64,000 bases of DNA, from the NCBI RefSeq assembly GCF_040760005.1, contig NZ_CP099760.1, positions 1 through 64,000 of the forward strand, given 5' to 3'. Below the pieces are notes generated by a model. The model was given only the letters and a program-made list of their open reading frames with translations. It made no database searches and had not been told where the DNA came from. Shown in pieces: positions 1 to 11,628 of the stretch. This DNA comes from Pseudomonas sp. stari2. Its GTDB lineage: Bacteria > Pseudomonadota > Gammaproteobacteria > Pseudomonadales > Pseudomonadaceae. Each line of letters starts with the position of its first letter. The first letter of the stretch is position 1. The translations under genes and the position numbers were made by a program.

Positions 1-2010
1 ATGTCCCGACTCAATCCCCGGCAGCAAGAAGCCGTGAACTACGTCGGCGGCCCTCTATTGGTGCTCGCCGGTGCTGGCTCCGGCAAGACCAGCGTGATCA
101 CGCGCAAGATTGCGCACCTGATCCAGAACTGCGGCATCCGTGCCCAGTACATCGTCGCCATGACCTTCACCAACAAGGCCGCGCGCGAGATGAAGGAACG
201 GGTCGGCACCCTGCTGCGTGCCGGCGAAGGTCGTGGCCTGACGGTCTGCACCTTCCACAACCTGGGCCTGAACATCATCCGCAAGGAACATGAACGGCTG
301 GGCTACAAACCCGGTTTCTCGATCTTCGACGAAACCGACGTCAAGTCCCTGATGACTGACATCATGCAGAAGGAATACGCGGGCGACGACGGCGTCGACG
401 AGATCAAGAACATGATCGGCGCCTGGAAAAACGACCTGATCCTGCCGGCTGAAGCCCTGGAAAACGCCCGCAATCCCAAGGAACAGACCGCTGCCATCGT
501 CTACACCCACTACCAGCGCACGCTCAAGGCGTTCAACGCAGTGGACTTCGACGACCTGATCCTGCTGCCGGTGAAGCTCTTCGAAGAGCACGCCGACATC
601 CTCGAGAAGTGGCAGAACAAGGTGCGTTACCTGCTGGTGGACGAATACCAGGACACCAACGCCAGCCAGTATCTGCTGGTGAAAATGCTCATCGGCAAAC
701 GCAACCAGTTCACCGTGGTGGGCGACGACGACCAGTCGATCTACGCCTGGCGCGGTGCGCGGCCGGAAAACCTGATGCTGCTCAAGGACGACTATCCGTC
801 CCTGAAAGTGGTGATGCTGGAGCAGAACTACCGCTCCACCAGCCGCATCCTGCGCTGTGCAAACGTCCTGATTTCGAACAACCCCCACGAATTCGAAAAG
901 CAGCTGTGGAGTGAGATGGGCCACGGTGACGAGATCCGCGTGATCCGCTGCCGCAACGAGGACGCCGAAGCCGAGCGCGTGGCCATGGAAATCCTCAGCC
1001 TGCACTTGCGCACCGACCGCCCGTACAGCGATTTCGCGATCCTCTATCGCGGCAACTACCAGGCCAAGCTGATCGAGCTGAAACTGCAGCACCACCAGGT
1101 GCCGTACCGTTTGAGCGGCGGCAACAGCTTCTTCGGGCGTCAGGAAGTCAAAGACCTGATGGCCTACTTCCGCCTGATCGTGAACCCGGACGACGACAAC
1201 GCCTTCCTGCGCGTGATCAATGTGCCGCGCCGCGAAATCGGCTCGACGACCCTGGAAAAACTCGGCAACTACGCCACCGAACGCAAGATCTCGATGTACG
1301 CCGCCACCGATGAACTCGGCCTGGGCGAGCATCTGGACAGCCGCTTCACCGATCGCCTGTCGCGCTTCAAGCGTTTCATGGACAAGGTGCGCGAGCAGTG
1401 CGCCGGCGAAGACCCGATTTCGGCGCTGCGCAGCATGGTCATGGACATCGACTACGAGAACTGGCTGCGCACCAACAGCTCCAGCGACAAGGCCGCGGAC
1501 TACCGGATGAGCAACGTCTGGTTCCTGATCGAAGCCTTGAAGAACACCCTGGAAAAAGACGAAGACGGCGAAATGACCGTCGAGGACGCCATCGGCAAAC
1601 TCGTTCTGCGCGACATGCTCGAACGTCAGCAGGAAGAAGAGGACGGCGCCGAAGGCGTGCAGATGATGACTCTGCATGCGTCCAAGGGTCTGGAGTTCCC
1701 TTACGTGTTCATCATGGGCATGGAAGAGGAAATCCTCCCGCACCGCTCCAGCATCGAAGCCGACACCATCGAAGAAGAACGCCGCCTGGCCTACGTGGGC
1801 ATTACCCGCGCGCGCCAGACCCTGGCATTTACCTTCGCCGCCAAGCGCAAACAGTACGGCGAGATCATCGACTGCGCGCCAAGTCGCTTCCTCGATGAGC
1901 TGCCGCCGGACGACCTGGCCTGGGAAGGCAACGACGACACACCGACCGAAGTCAAAGCCGTGCGGGGCAATAGCGCATTGGCTGATATACGCGCGATGTT
2001 AAAGCGCTAG
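1..2010 (+). CDS. rep: ATP-dependent DNA helicase Rep
   Basis: Superfamily 1A 3'-5' DNA helicase that helps replication forks past roadblocks and acts in restart. The 669-residue product has the family's usual length. Walker A GAGSGKT is at residues 24-30. The Walker B/DEYQDTN block lies near residue 218, followed by the GDDDQSIYAWRGA motif III and, near the C-terminus, the motif V/VI pair (TLHASKGLEFP, VGITRAR). The frame begins with ATG at the first base of the window, so the ribosome binding site is not visible; the N-terminus MSRLNPRQQEAV matches what is expected for Rep, so the gene looks complete. UvrD is the nearest alternative, but it is usually longer. Confidence 0.96.
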   Translation: MSRLNPRQQEAVNYVGGPLLVLAGAGSGKTSVITRKIAHLIQNCGIRAQYIVAMTFTNKAAREMKERVGTLLRAGEGRGLTVCTFHNLGLNIIRKEHERLGYKPGFSIFDETDVKSLMTDIMQKEYAGDDGVDEIKNMIGAWKNDLILPAEALENARNPKEQTAAIVYTHYQRTLKAFNAVDFDDLILLPVKLFEEHADILEKWQNKVRYLLVDEYQDTNASQYLLVKMLIGKRNQFTVVGDDDQSIYAWRGARPENLMLLKDDYPSLKVVMLEQNYRSTSRILRCANVLISNNPHEFEKQLWSEMGHGDEIRVIRCRNEDAEAERVAMEILSLHLRTDRPYSDFAILYRGNYQAKLIELKLQHHQVPYRLSGGNSFFGRQEVKDLMAYFRLIVNPDDDNAFLRVINVPRREIGSTTLEKLGNYATERKISMYAATDELGLGEHLDSRFTDRLSRFKRFMDKVREQCAGEDPISALRSMVMDIDYENWLRTNSSSDKAADYRMSNVWFLIEALKNTLEKDEDGEMTVEDAIGKLVLRDMLERQQEEEDGAEGVQMMTLHASKGLEFPYVFIMGMEEEILPHRSSIEADTIEEERRLAYVGITRARQTLAFTFAAKRKQYGEIIDCAPSRFLDELPPDDLAWEGNDDTPTEVKAVRGNSALADIRAMLKR

Positions 2011-2016
2011 AATTGA

Positions 2017-2640
<624 letters not shown>

Positions 2641-2660
2641 CCCGCAACACCGCAGGACTT

Positions 2661-2690
2661 CTGTGGGAGCCAGTTTGCTGGCTCCCACAG
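2661..2690. repeat. REP-type palindrome between convergent genes
   Basis: Perfect inverted repeat with 13-bp arms (CTGTGGGAGCCAG and its complement) around a 4-base loop, between xpt and the convergent acyl-CoA hydrolase gene. The GTGGGAGC core is the REP motif of fluorescens-group pseudomonads, also seen at 20815-20906. It could fold in both transcripts and act as a 3' end, but it has no clear T-run. Confidence 0.7.
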
Positions 2691-2709
2691 TTGGTTTTGG
2701 GATGGACAG

Positions 2710-4632
<1,923 letters not shown>

Positions 4633-4725
4633 CTGAAGCCTCCTGCCCGTTCCGTGAATAGGGGTACGACCGAGATTGCCGGTTGTTTGCTGCAATGAAC
4701 AGCCTCGAGCCTGAATCGCAGGCAC

Positions 4726-4753
4726 AAAAAAACCGTCCGAAGACGGTTTTTTT
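4726..4753. terminator. Bidirectional rho-independent terminator
   Basis: Stem AAACCGTC/GACGGTTT flanked by an A-run on the left and a T-run on the right, so it can terminate transcription in both directions. It lies just after the 3' end of the minus-strand cytochrome c5 gene and upstream of the hydrolase gene. Confidence 0.85.
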
Positions 4754-4768
4754 CGTCAGAAGCGCGGC

Positions 4769-5197
4769 TTATTTCAGGCCGGACATTTTCTGGATCGCAC
4801 CCTTCAGCTCGTCATCCGAGCAGTCGGCGCAGGTGCCTTTCGGCGGCATGGAGTTGATACCGGTAATCGCCTTGGCGAGGATGCCGTCGAGGCCGCCCTG
4901 ATGATCGGCGCGGTCTTTCCAGGCCGCTGTGTCACCGATTTTCGGCGCACCCAGCAGGCCGGTGCCGTGGCAAGCGTTGCAATGTTTGGCAATCACTTCG
5001 TCCGGCGTCTTGGCGCCACCACCGCCGCCTGCCGAAGCAGCGACTTCCATCCCCTTGCACTCTTGCCCTTGAACACACACCTGGCCGACAGGCTCGAGGC
5101 GTTTGGCAATGTCGTCATTCGTCGCAGCTTGAGCGCTGACAGCCCAGAGGGCCAGTACGGTTGCTGGTGCAGCCAGCATTTTCATAATTAGATTCAC
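4769..5197 (-). CDS. cycB: Cytochrome c5
   Basis: Periplasmic monohaem electron carrier. The precursor has 142 residues. A signal peptide ends around SAQA (residue 24), the haem site CNACH is at residues 73-77, and a candidate distal ligand is Met117 in SMPPKG. A C-terminal Cys pair (C123/C126), typical of c5, follows. A glycine-rich linker (AGGGGGAK) precedes the haem domain. The chosen start is a GTG preceded by GAGGGTGA; the internal ATG at 5185 has no ribosome binding site. It lies downstream of pauR on the same strand, 170 bp away. Confidence 0.9.
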   Translation of the reverse strand: MNLIMKMLAAPATVLALWAVSAQAATNDDIAKRLEPVGQVCVQGQECKGMEVAASAGGGGGAKTPDEVIAKHCNACHGTGLLGAPKIGDTAAWKDRADHQGGLDGILAKAITGINSMPPKGTCADCSDDELKGAIQKMSGLK

Positions 5198-5284
5198 GCG
5201 TTCACCCTCAATGGTGGCTATTCACGCCTGCGGCCACGGTTCGCAGGCGGGCGCAAGTATAGCGGGTAGCCCGCCACACTGAAA

Positions 5285-5306
5285 CAACCCCAAAGTTAAA
5301 GGGGTC
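5285..5306. terminator. Weak hairpin after pauR
   Basis: Short stem ACCCC/GGGGT (5287-5291 with 5301-5305) in the 170-bp gap between pauR and the cytochrome c5 gene. The minus-strand copy is followed by TTGTTTC. It is a weak candidate for the pauR 3' end. Confidence 0.3.
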
Positions 5307-5367
5307 TTGTTGCGCATCGGTCAAACAGTTCGGACACCTTTGCCGCAGTGGCCTGGCGTCTCTCGGT

Positions 5368-5916
5368 TTAAAAATTCGCCGGCGTGGCTGCGCTGATTAG
5401 TCGCGCCGGTGCGTCAAACGGATTACGGAATCGATGCGGCTTGGTACTTTCAAAGTAGTAGCTGTCGCCGGCTTCGAGAATAAAAGTTTCAAGGCCCACC
5501 ACCAGTTCCAGACGCCCTTCCACCAGAATCCCGGTTTCCTCGCCTTCATGGGTGAGCATTTCTTCGCCAGTGTCGGCGCCCGGCGGATAGATTTCGTTGA
5601 GAAACGCGATGGCCCGACTCGGGTGGGCACGGCCGACCAGTTTCATGGTCACGGCGCCGTCGGAAATGTCGATCAGCTCGTTGGCCTTGTAGACGATCTG
5701 AGTCGGTTTTTCCTGGAGGATTTCTTCGGAAAAGAACTCGACCATGGACATGGGAATCCCGCCCAGCACTTTCCTCAACGAACTGATCGAAGGGCTGACG
5801 CTATTCTTTTCGATCATCGATATGGTGCTGTTGGTGACGCCCGCGCGCTTGGCGAGTTCACGCTGGGAAAGCCCTTTGAGCTTGCGGATCGATTGCAGTC
5901 GTTCACCGACGTCCAA
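5368..5916 (-). CDS. pauR: HTH-cupin transcriptional regulator of polyamine catabolism (PauR)
   Basis: Cytoplasmic regulator with an N-terminal HTH_3 (Xre-type) domain (residues ~1-65, GLSQRELAKRAGVTNSTIS) and a C-terminal cupin (about residues 100-180, ending in SYYFESTKPHRFRNP). The family includes PauR, the repressor of polyamine catabolism genes in P. aeruginosa, where its gene also sits between cytochrome c5 and dadX. There is no usable ATG upstream of the HTH. I chose the TTG at 5916 because AGGAGG lies 8 bases before it, giving 182 residues. An inverted repeat at 5932-5988, just upstream, suggests autoregulation. Function is inferred from the family and gene order. Confidence 0.87.
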   Translation of the reverse strand: MDVGERLQSIRKLKGLSQRELAKRAGVTNSTISMIEKNSVSPSISSLRKVLGGIPMSMVEFFSEEILQEKPTQIVYKANELIDISDGAVTMKLVGRAHPSRAIAFLNEIYPPGADTGEEMLTHEGEETGILVEGRLELVVGLETFILEAGDSYYFESTKPHRFRNPFDAPARLISAATPANF

Positions 5917-5931
5917 GGCTTGGGCCTCCTG

Positions 5932-5988
5932 AGTGTTGTAGAAATATTGAGCGTTATCATGGCGACAGCGTTCAGTATTTACAACACT
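5932..5988. promoter_or_regulatory. Long inverted repeat in the pauR promoter region
   Basis: Two near-identical arms face each other: AGTGTTGT followed by AAATATTGA at 5932-5950, and TCAGTATTTACAACACT at 5972-5988. After a 2-base gap in alignment they share AGTGTTGTA, AATA and TGA. They begin 16 bases upstream of the pauR start, between pauR and dadX. This layout suits a dimeric repressor that bridges two half-sites, plausibly PauR itself (inference). Confidence 0.5.
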
Positions 5989-6005
5989 TGGGCCCGGCCC
6001 TGGCT

Positions 6006-7079
6006 TCAACCCTCGGAATAGAGCCTTGGCACCCGACGCAGGTTGCAGAAAATCTGGTACGGAATGGTGTCCGCCCACTTCGCCACGTCGCTGGCGAGGA
6101 TGTTCTTGCCCCACAGCTCGACGGTCGAACCCAGACCTGCTTGCGGCACGTCGGTCAGGTCGATGCAGAGCATGTCCATCGACACGCGGCCAAGAATGCG
6201 GCTGCGTTTGCCGGCCACCAGCACCGGGGTGCCGGTCGGCGCCTGGCGCGGATAACCGTCGGCGTAACCCATGGCGACCACGCCGATGCGCATCGGTTTG
6301 TCGGTGATGAATTTTGCGCCGTAACCCACCGGTTCGCCGGCCGGCAGTTCGCGCACACTGATGACTTTCGATTCCAGGGTCATCACCGGTTGCAGGCGCT
6401 CGGCCACGGCGTTGGCTTCTTCGAACGGGGTGGCGCCGTAGAGCATGATGCCCGGGCGCACCCAGTCGCTGTGAATCTGCGGCCAGCCCAGCACCGCCGG
6501 CGAGTTGCGCAGGCTGACTTCGGCCGCCAGGCCCTGACGCGCAGCCTCGAATACGGCAACCTGATCGGCACTGCTCTGCTCATGCAGTTCATCGGCCCGG
6601 GCGAAGTGGCTCATCAGCACGACTTTCGCCACTTTGCCGCTGGCCAGCAAACGCTGGTAAGCCGCCGGATAATCCTTCGGATGCAAGCCAACGCGGTGCA
6701 TGCCCGAATCAAGCTTCAGCCATACGGTGATCGGTTTACTCAGGGACGCCTGCTCGATCGCTTCGAGCTGCCACAGCGAATGCACCACGCACCAGAAATC
6801 ATGCTCGACGATCAGCGCCAGCTCATCGGCCTCGAAAAAGCCTTCAAGCAACAGCACCGGCGCACGAATCCCGGCGGCACGCAACTCCAGGGCTTCTTCG
6901 ATGCACGCTACAGCAAAGCCATCCGCTTCGACCTCCAACGCCTGGGCGCAGCGCACAGCGCCATGACCGTAGGCATCGGCCTTGATCACCGCCAGTGCCT
7001 TGGCACCGGTCACTTCACGGGCGAGACGGTAGTTGTGACGCAGGGCTTCTAGATCGATCAGGGCACGGGCAGGACGCAT
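6006..7079 (-). CDS. dadX: Catabolic alanine racemase DadX
   Basis: PLP-dependent racemase interconverting L- and D-alanine, supplying D-alanine to DadA. The PLP lysine is Lys33 in [10 protein letters not shown], and the conserved blocks [19 protein letters not shown] and GYADGYPR are present. The 357-residue length equals that of Pseudomonas DadX when translation starts at the ATG at 7079 ([10 protein letters not shown]). The frame stays open to 7103, but the family N-terminus argues for the shorter form. It is the last gene of dadA-ridA-like-dadX, with a 96-bp gap before it. Confidence 0.94.
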   Translation of the reverse strand: MRPARALIDLEALRHNYRLAREVTGAKALAVIKADAYGHGAVRCAQALEVEADGFAVACIEEALELRAAGIRAPVLLLEGFFEADELALIVEHDFWCVVHSLWQLEAIEQASLSKPITVWLKLDSGMHRVGLHPKDYPAAYQRLLASGKVAKVVLMSHFARADELHEQSSADQVAVFEAARQGLAAEVSLRNSPAVLGWPQIHSDWVRPGIMLYGATPFEEANAVAERLQPVMTLESKVISVRELPAGEPVGYGAKFITDKPMRIGVVAMGYADGYPRQAPTGTPVLVAGKRSRILGRVSMDMLCIDLTDVPQAGLGSTVELWGKNILASDVAKWADTIPYQIFCNLRRVPRLYSEG

Positions 7080-7175
7080 GGCAGCAGACTTCTTGGCGGT
7101 CATGGGAATAAAAACCGGCGCTGGCTGGCGGCGTGAACCGCCAACAGTACCGGGAGAGGGATCTTTACAACAAGG

Positions 7176-7529
7176 TTACGGCAGCGCGGCAACGATAGAG
7201 ATTTCCACCAGAATGCTCGGCTTGGCCATCTTCGCTTCGACAGTGGCACGGGCCGGTGCTGCACCTTTGGGCAGCCACTGATCCCACACCGAATTCATGC
7301 CGGCAAAGTGCGCCTCGATGTCGTTCAGGTAGATCGTTGCCGACAGCAGATGCTGTTTATCGGTGCCGGCCAGGTCCAGCAGACGCTCGATATTGGCGAG
7401 TACGTCGCGGGTCTGTTGTTCGACCCCGGCGTTGAAGTCATCGCCGACCTGCCCGGACAGATACACCGTACCGTTGTGGCTGACGATCTGACTCATGCGC
7501 TCATTGGTGAGCTGGCGCTGGATTGCCAT
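7176..7529 (-). CDS. RidA-family protein of the dad operon
   Basis: A 117-residue member of the RidA/YjgF family, which hydrolyses reactive imine/enamine intermediates. The family blocks [22 protein letters not shown] and PARATVEA are present; the Arg of PARATVEA (canonical catalytic Arg) is kept. DadA makes 2-imino acids, so a dedicated imine deaminase beside it is chemically sensible. Start chosen at 7529 behind AGGAG; the gene then begins inside the last 29 bp of dadA, which implies co-translation. A second, more canonical ridA is at 39390. Confidence 0.88.
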   Translation of the reverse strand: MAIQRQLTNERMSQIVSHNGTVYLSGQVGDDFNAGVEQQTRDVLANIERLLDLAGTDKQHLLSATIYLNDIEAHFAGMNSVWDQWLPKGAAPARATVEAKMAKPSILVEISIVAALP

Positions 7530-8805
7530 GCTTTGCGGACTCCTGGATCTTGTTGCCATAACGGGAAATATCGAGGCCTTCGGCGCTGATCTGCGGCTTT
7601 TTCTTCGCCATCAGGTCAGCCAGCAAGCGACCGGAACCGCATGCCATGGTCCACCCGAGCGTGCCGTGACCGGTGTTCAAAAACAGGTTCTTGAACGGGG
7701 TGGCGCCGACAATCGGAGTGCCGTCCGGCGTGGTTGGACGCAGGCCGGTCCAGAAACTCGCCTCGGCCAGATTACCGCCCTGAGGATAAAGGTCGTTGAC
7801 GATCATCTCCAGGGTTTCGCGCCGACGCGGGTTCAGCGAGAGGTCAAAACCGGCGATCTCCGCCATGCCGCCGACGCGGATGCGGTTGTCGAAACGGGTG
7901 ATCGCGACCTTGTAGGTCTCATCGAGAATGGTCGAAGTCGGGGCCATGGCCGGGTTGGTGATCGGCACGGTCAGCGAGTAACCCTTGAGCGGGTAAACCG
8001 GGGCCTTGATACCCAGCGGCTTGAGCAGTTGCGGCGAGTAGCTGCCGAGGGCCAGCACGTAGCGGTCGGCGGTTTCCAGCTTGCCGTCGATCCACACGCC
8101 GTTGATGCGGTCACCGGCGAAGTCGAGGCGCTGGATGTCCTGGCCGAAGCGGAATTCCACACCCAGATTCACGGCCATTTCGGCGAGGCGGGTGGTGAAG
8201 ATCTGGCAGTCGCCGGTCTGGTCGTTCGGCAGACGCAGGGCACCGGCGAGGATATCGGTGACGCTGGCCAGGGCCGGCTCGACGCGGGCAATACCGGCGC
8301 GGTCAAGCACTTCGAACGGCACACCGGATTCTTTCAGGACGGCGATGTCCTTGGCGGCGCCATCAAGCTGGGCCTGAGTGCGGAACAGCTGGGTGGTGCC
8401 CAGGCTGCGGCCTTCGTAGGCAATGCCGGTTTCGGCGCGCAATTCGTCGAGGCAGTCGCGGCTGTACTCGGACAGACGCACCATGCGCTCCTTGTTCACC
8501 GCGTAACGGTTGGCGGTGCAGTTGCGCAGCATCTGCGCCATCCACAGGTATTGGTCGATGTCGGCGGTGGCCTTGATCGCCAGCGGCGCGTGGCGTTGCA
8601 GCAGCCATTTGATGGCCTTGAGGGGAACGCCCGGCGCAGCCCACGGCGAGGCATAGCCCGGCGAGACCTGGCCTGCGTTGGCGAAGCTGGTCTCCATGGC
8701 CGCGGCTGGCTGCCGATCGACCACCACCACTTCAAACCCGGCACGGGCCAGATAGTAAGCACTGGCGGTACCGATGACGCCGCTACCCAAGACCATAACG
8801 CGCAT
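7501..8805 (-). CDS. dadA: D-amino acid dehydrogenase small subunit DadA
   Basis: FAD-dependent membrane-associated dehydrogenase that oxidises D-alanine (and other D-amino acids) to 2-oxo acids. 434 residues. The dinucleotide-binding motif GSGVIG is at residues 7-12 with the acidic end of the second strand (VVVVDRQ) following. The C-terminal [14 protein letters not shown] and [16 protein letters not shown] blocks are diagnostic of DadA. GAGAGGG lies upstream of the ATG. It heads the dadA-ridA-like-dadX operon and is divergent from dadR. Confidence 0.95.
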   Translation of the reverse strand: MRVMVLGSGVIGTASAYYLARAGFEVVVVDRQPAAAMETSFANAGQVSPGYASPWAAPGVPLKAIKWLLQRHAPLAIKATADIDQYLWMAQMLRNCTANRYAVNKERMVRLSEYSRDCLDELRAETGIAYEGRSLGTTQLFRTQAQLDGAAKDIAVLKESGVPFEVLDRAGIARVEPALASVTDILAGALRLPNDQTGDCQIFTTRLAEMAVNLGVEFRFGQDIQRLDFAGDRINGVWIDGKLETADRYVLALGSYSPQLLKPLGIKAPVYPLKGYSLTVPITNPAMAPTSTILDETYKVAITRFDNRIRVGGMAEIAGFDLSLNPRRRETLEMIVNDLYPQGGNLAEASFWTGLRPTTPDGTPIVGATPFKNLFLNTGHGTLGWTMACGSGRLLADLMAKKKPQISAEGLDISRYGNKIQESAKHGNPAPAHQ

Positions 8806-8881
8806 TTTTGTATCCCTCTCGCGGCGTGCCGCGTACGTCTGTTGTTAGAGCAATGATGCGCGCAGTGTAAAAAAGATTCGC

Positions 8882-8917
8882 CAGTGCTTTTCACTGTATA
8901 AGCGCCTATATTTGGCG
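8882..8917. promoter_or_regulatory. Palindromes in the dadA-dadR divergent promoter
   Basis: The 154-bp intergenic region holds two small palindromes, CAGTG-N5-CACTG (8882-8896) and CGCC-TATATTT-GGCG (8903-8917). Lrp-type proteins bind several degenerate palindromes in their own and target promoters, so these are candidate DadR sites. This is inference from position only. Confidence 0.35.
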
Positions 8918-8959
8918 ACAATTCTCGGCAAAAACCCTTTTCACGGAGGCGCATCCCCT

Positions 8960-9448
8960 ATGCGTACCAACACTCAGACCAAACGTGAGCTGGACAAGAT
9001 CGACCGCAACATCTTGCGGATCCTGCAGGCGGACGGGCGGATTTCATTCACTGAACTGGGCGAGAAGGTCGGGCTCTCCACCACACCGTGCACCGAGCGG
9101 GTGCGACGCCTGGAGCGTGAGGGGATCATCATGGGCTACAACGCCCGCCTGAATCCGCAGCACTTGAAGGGTAGTCTGCTGGTGTTCGTCGAGATCAGTC
9201 TCGACTACAAATCCGGCGATACTTTCGAAGAGTTCCGACGTGCGGTGCTGAAATTGCCCCACGTGCTGGAATGCCACCTGGTGTCAGGGGATTTCGACTA
9301 TCTGGTGAAGGCGCGGATTTCCGAGATGGCCTCGTACCGCAAGCTGCTGGGCGACATCCTGCTGAAGCTGCCCCACGTGCGCGAATCCAAGAGCTACATC
9401 GTGATGGAAGAAGTGAAAGAGAGCCTGAGCCTGCCGATTCCGGACTGA
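8960..9448 (+). CDS. dadR: Lrp/AsnC-family activator DadR
   Basis: 162-residue Lrp-type regulator: an N-terminal winged HTH (residues ~15-60, ISFTELGEKVGLSTTPCTERVRRLE) and a C-terminal RAM ligand-binding domain (ending YIVMEEVKESLSLP). Divergent from dadAX, as DadR is in P. aeruginosa, where it activates the dad operon in response to alanine. Start at 8960 is supported by GGAGG upstream; the frame extends to 8912 but without a ribosome binding site. Confidence 0.93.
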   Translation: MRTNTQTKRELDKIDRNILRILQADGRISFTELGEKVGLSTTPCTERVRRLEREGIIMGYNARLNPQHLKGSLLVFVEISLDYKSGDTFEEFRRAVLKLPHVLECHLVSGDFDYLVKARISEMASYRKLLGDILLKLPHVRESKSYIVMEEVKESLSLPIPD

Positions 9449-9452
9449 GCGC

Positions 9453-9806
9453 TCAGACCAGCACCTGTCGGTTTTCCGCCATGTACTCGAACACCTGCTT
9501 CTCGACCCTCGGGTGAATCAGCTCCACCGGCCGCCGGCCGTTGGGGCACGGCAGGGTCTGGGTGGTGCCGAACAACCGACATATCAGTGGCCGCTCGTCA
9601 TACACCGTGCAGCCGTTCGGCCCCAGGTGCACACAGTTGAGCTCTTCCATGGCCGCGTCCTGTTCGGCGCGGGTCTTGCGCGGGAGGCGGGACATTTCCT
9701 CGGGTGAGGTGGTCACCGGCCCGCAACAGTCATGGCAGCCCGGCACGCACTCGAACGTGGGAATCTGCTGACGCAGGGTGCGGATTTTCTGACTGTTGCA
9801 GCTCAT
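9453..9806 (-). CDS. YkgJ-family cysteine cluster protein
   Basis: 117 residues of the YkgJ/UPF0153 family, probably binding zinc or an Fe-S cluster. Cysteines occur as CVPGCHDCCGPV near the N-terminus, then CVHLGPNGCTVYDERPLICRLFG in the middle, which is the family signature. Start chosen at MSCNSQK (9806); the longer frame to 9971 carries no family sequence. No strong ribosome binding site is visible. Convergent with dadR, 4 bp apart. Biological role unknown. Confidence 0.82.
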   Translation of the reverse strand: MSCNSQKIRTLRQQIPTFECVPGCHDCCGPVTTSPEEMSRLPRKTRAEQDAAMEELNCVHLGPNGCTVYDERPLICRLFGTTQTLPCPNGRRPVELIHPRVEKQVFEYMAENRQVLV

Positions 9807-9951
9807 TGCAGCATTAACCGGGGCGAAATAGGCGGCAATTGTGCCGCAAAAGCCGTGTTCCAGACACCACGGGCCGACCAATGTTGCCCGGCCTCGGGCC
9901 TGCGGCTTATGCTCCGTCAAATTTTCTCGACACCCGCTCAGGATGACGCCC

Positions 9952-11262
9952 ATGAATGCCCGCGCCCACACCTCCGCGAGCCAGCACCACGTTGCCTCTT
10001 ACTACGCCGCCAGCAGCCTGCCGCAACCCGACCATCCGGTGCTGCAAGGTGAACTGATCGCCGACGTGTGCGTGGTCGGTGGCGGTTTTTCCGGGCTGAA
10101 CACCGCGCTGGAATTGGCTGAACGGGGTTTGGGCGTGGTGCTGCTGGAAGCCCACCGGATCGGTTGGGGCGCCAGCGGCCGCAACGGCGGACAACTGATT
10201 CGCGGGGTCGGTCACGGCCTCGATCAGTTCGCCAACGTGATCGGCGCCGACGGCGTGCGGCAGATGAAACTTATGGGCCTGGAAGCGGTGGAAATCGTCC
10301 GCCGACGCGTCGAGAAATTTCAGATCCCCTGCGACCTGACCTGGGGTTACTGCGACCTCGCCAACAAACCCTCCGACCTGGAAGGTTTTGCCGAAGACGC
10401 CGAAGAGCTGCGCAGCCTCGGTTATCGCCATGAAACACGTCTGTTGCAGGCGAACGAGATGCACACCGTGGTCGGCTCCAGACGCTACGTCGGCGGCCTG
10501 ATCGACATGGGTTCCGGTCATTTGCACCCGCTGAACCTGGCACTCGGCGAAGCCGCCGCGGCGCAGCAATCGGGGGTGAAGCTGTTCGAGCAATCGGCGG
10601 TGACCCGCATCGATTACGGCCCCGAAGTCCGCGTGCACACCGCGCAAGGCTCGGTGCGGGCGAAAACCCTGGTACTTGGCTGCAATGCCTATCTCAACAA
10701 TCTGAATCCACAACTCAGCGGCAAGGTGCTGCCGGCCGGCAGCTACATCATCGCCACCGAACCACTGAGCGAAGAACAGGCCCACGCCCTGTTGCCGCAG
10801 AACATGGCGGTCTGCGACCAGCGGGTGGCGCTGGATTACTATCGTCTCTCGGCGGACCGTCGCCTGTTGTTCGGCGGCGCCTGTCATTACTCGGGGCGTG
10901 ACCCGAAGGACATCGGCGCCTACATGCGGCCGAAGATGCTGGAAGTGTTCCCGCAGCTCGCGTCAGTGAAAATCGATTATCAGTGGGGCGGGATGATCGG
11001 CATCGGTGCCAACCGTCTGCCGCAGATCGGCCGGCTCGCCGACCAGCCGAACGTGTATTACGCCCAGGCCTATTCCGGTCACGGCGTGAATGCCACGCAC
11101 CTCGCGGGCAAGTTGCTGGCCGAGGCCATCAGCGGCCAGCACAGCGGTGGCTTCGACCTGTTCGCCAAAGTGCCACACATCACCTTCCCCGGCGGCAAGC
11201 ATTTGCGCTCGCCATTACTGGCGTTGGGGATGTTGTGGCATCGCCTTAAAGAGCTGGTCTGA
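9952..11262 (+). CDS. FAD-dependent oxidoreductase of the gamma-glutamylputrescine oxidase type
   Basis: 436 residues of the DAO/PuuB-like flavoprotein family. The FAD motif VVGGGFSGLNTALELAERG is near residue 40, followed by GWGASGRNGGQL, and the C-terminal block has YAQAYSGHGVNATHLAGKL. In P. aeruginosa a homologous gene follows dadR and is assigned to the PauB group, which oxidises gamma-glutamylated polyamines. The presence of pauR and a PauC-type dehydrogenase in this window supports that. Start at 9952 (AGGA about 10 bases upstream) rather than 9943. Exact substrate is inferred. Confidence 0.82.
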   Translation: MNARAHTSASQHHVASYYAASSLPQPDHPVLQGELIADVCVVGGGFSGLNTALELAERGLGVVLLEAHRIGWGASGRNGGQLIRGVGHGLDQFANVIGADGVRQMKLMGLEAVEIVRRRVEKFQIPCDLTWGYCDLANKPSDLEGFAEDAEELRSLGYRHETRLLQANEMHTVVGSRRYVGGLIDMGSGHLHPLNLALGEAAAAQQSGVKLFEQSAVTRIDYGPEVRVHTAQGSVRAKTLVLGCNAYLNNLNPQLSGKVLPAGSYIIATEPLSEEQAHALLPQNMAVCDQRVALDYYRLSADRRLLFGGACHYSGRDPKDIGAYMRPKMLEVFPQLASVKIDYQWGGMIGIGANRLPQIGRLADQPNVYYAQAYSGHGVNATHLAGKLLAEAISGQHSGGFDLFAKVPHITFPGGKHLRSPLLALGMLWHRLKELV

Positions 11263-11275
11263 GATTTCGCTGTGA

Positions 11276-11306
11276 GATCGTTCCCACGCTCTGCGTGGGA
11301 ACGATC
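11276..11306. repeat. Dispersed palindrome (GATCGTTCCCACGC family)
   Basis: Perfect inverted repeat with 14-bp arms around TCT. Nearly the same element recurs at 50224. It lies between the 3' ends of the convergent oxidoreductase and DUF1127 genes and could serve as a hairpin 3' end, though it has no T-run. Confidence 0.7.
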
Positions 11307-11318
11307 CTGATACAGATC

Positions 11319-11564
11319 TCAGATCCGCCAGAACGGCTTCAATCCCTCCTCCAGCGCCTGTTCCCGGGTCAGCCCGACATCCTTGAGCTGCTCCGGCGTC
11401 AGCCCCAGCAACGCCTTGCGCGTGTGCAGACGATGCCAGAACAGGCCCCAGCGACTCAGGCCGGACGGCGCGTTGCGCAGCATCTCGTTGCGCGCCCTGT
11501 CCTGTTGCCCTGCCTCCAGTTCCTGACTGTGTAACGTCAGCCGCACATCGCTCAAGCCGTTCAT
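11319..11564 (-). CDS. DUF1127 small protein
   Basis: 81-residue protein whose C-terminal half (LFWHRLHTRKALLGLTPEQLKDVGLTR..., ending KPFWRI) is the DUF1127/YjiS-like domain, a short arginine-rich segment found in small bacterial proteins linked in some species to phosphate, carbon or RNA regulation. AGGAG precedes the ATG by 8 bases. It is divergent from the MocR gene, and the shared 179-bp region carries the ATCTGT half-sites. Specific role unknown. Confidence 0.82.
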   Translation of the reverse strand: MNGLSDVRLTLHSQELEAGQQDRARNEMLRNAPSGLSRWGLFWHRLHTRKALLGLTPEQLKDVGLTREQALEEGLKPFWRI

Positions 11565-11628
11565 TTTTGTCGCTCCTGTTTACTTGGGTAGCCAGAGATT
11601 CCATGATGCGCGGGCCGACAAAAGCATT

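Noticed and set aside
55..1743. 562-residue open frame on the minus strand across rep
   Set aside because: Antisense shadow of a high-GC gene; His/Val/Gln-rich composition, no ribosome binding site or family, and rep is a certain gene.
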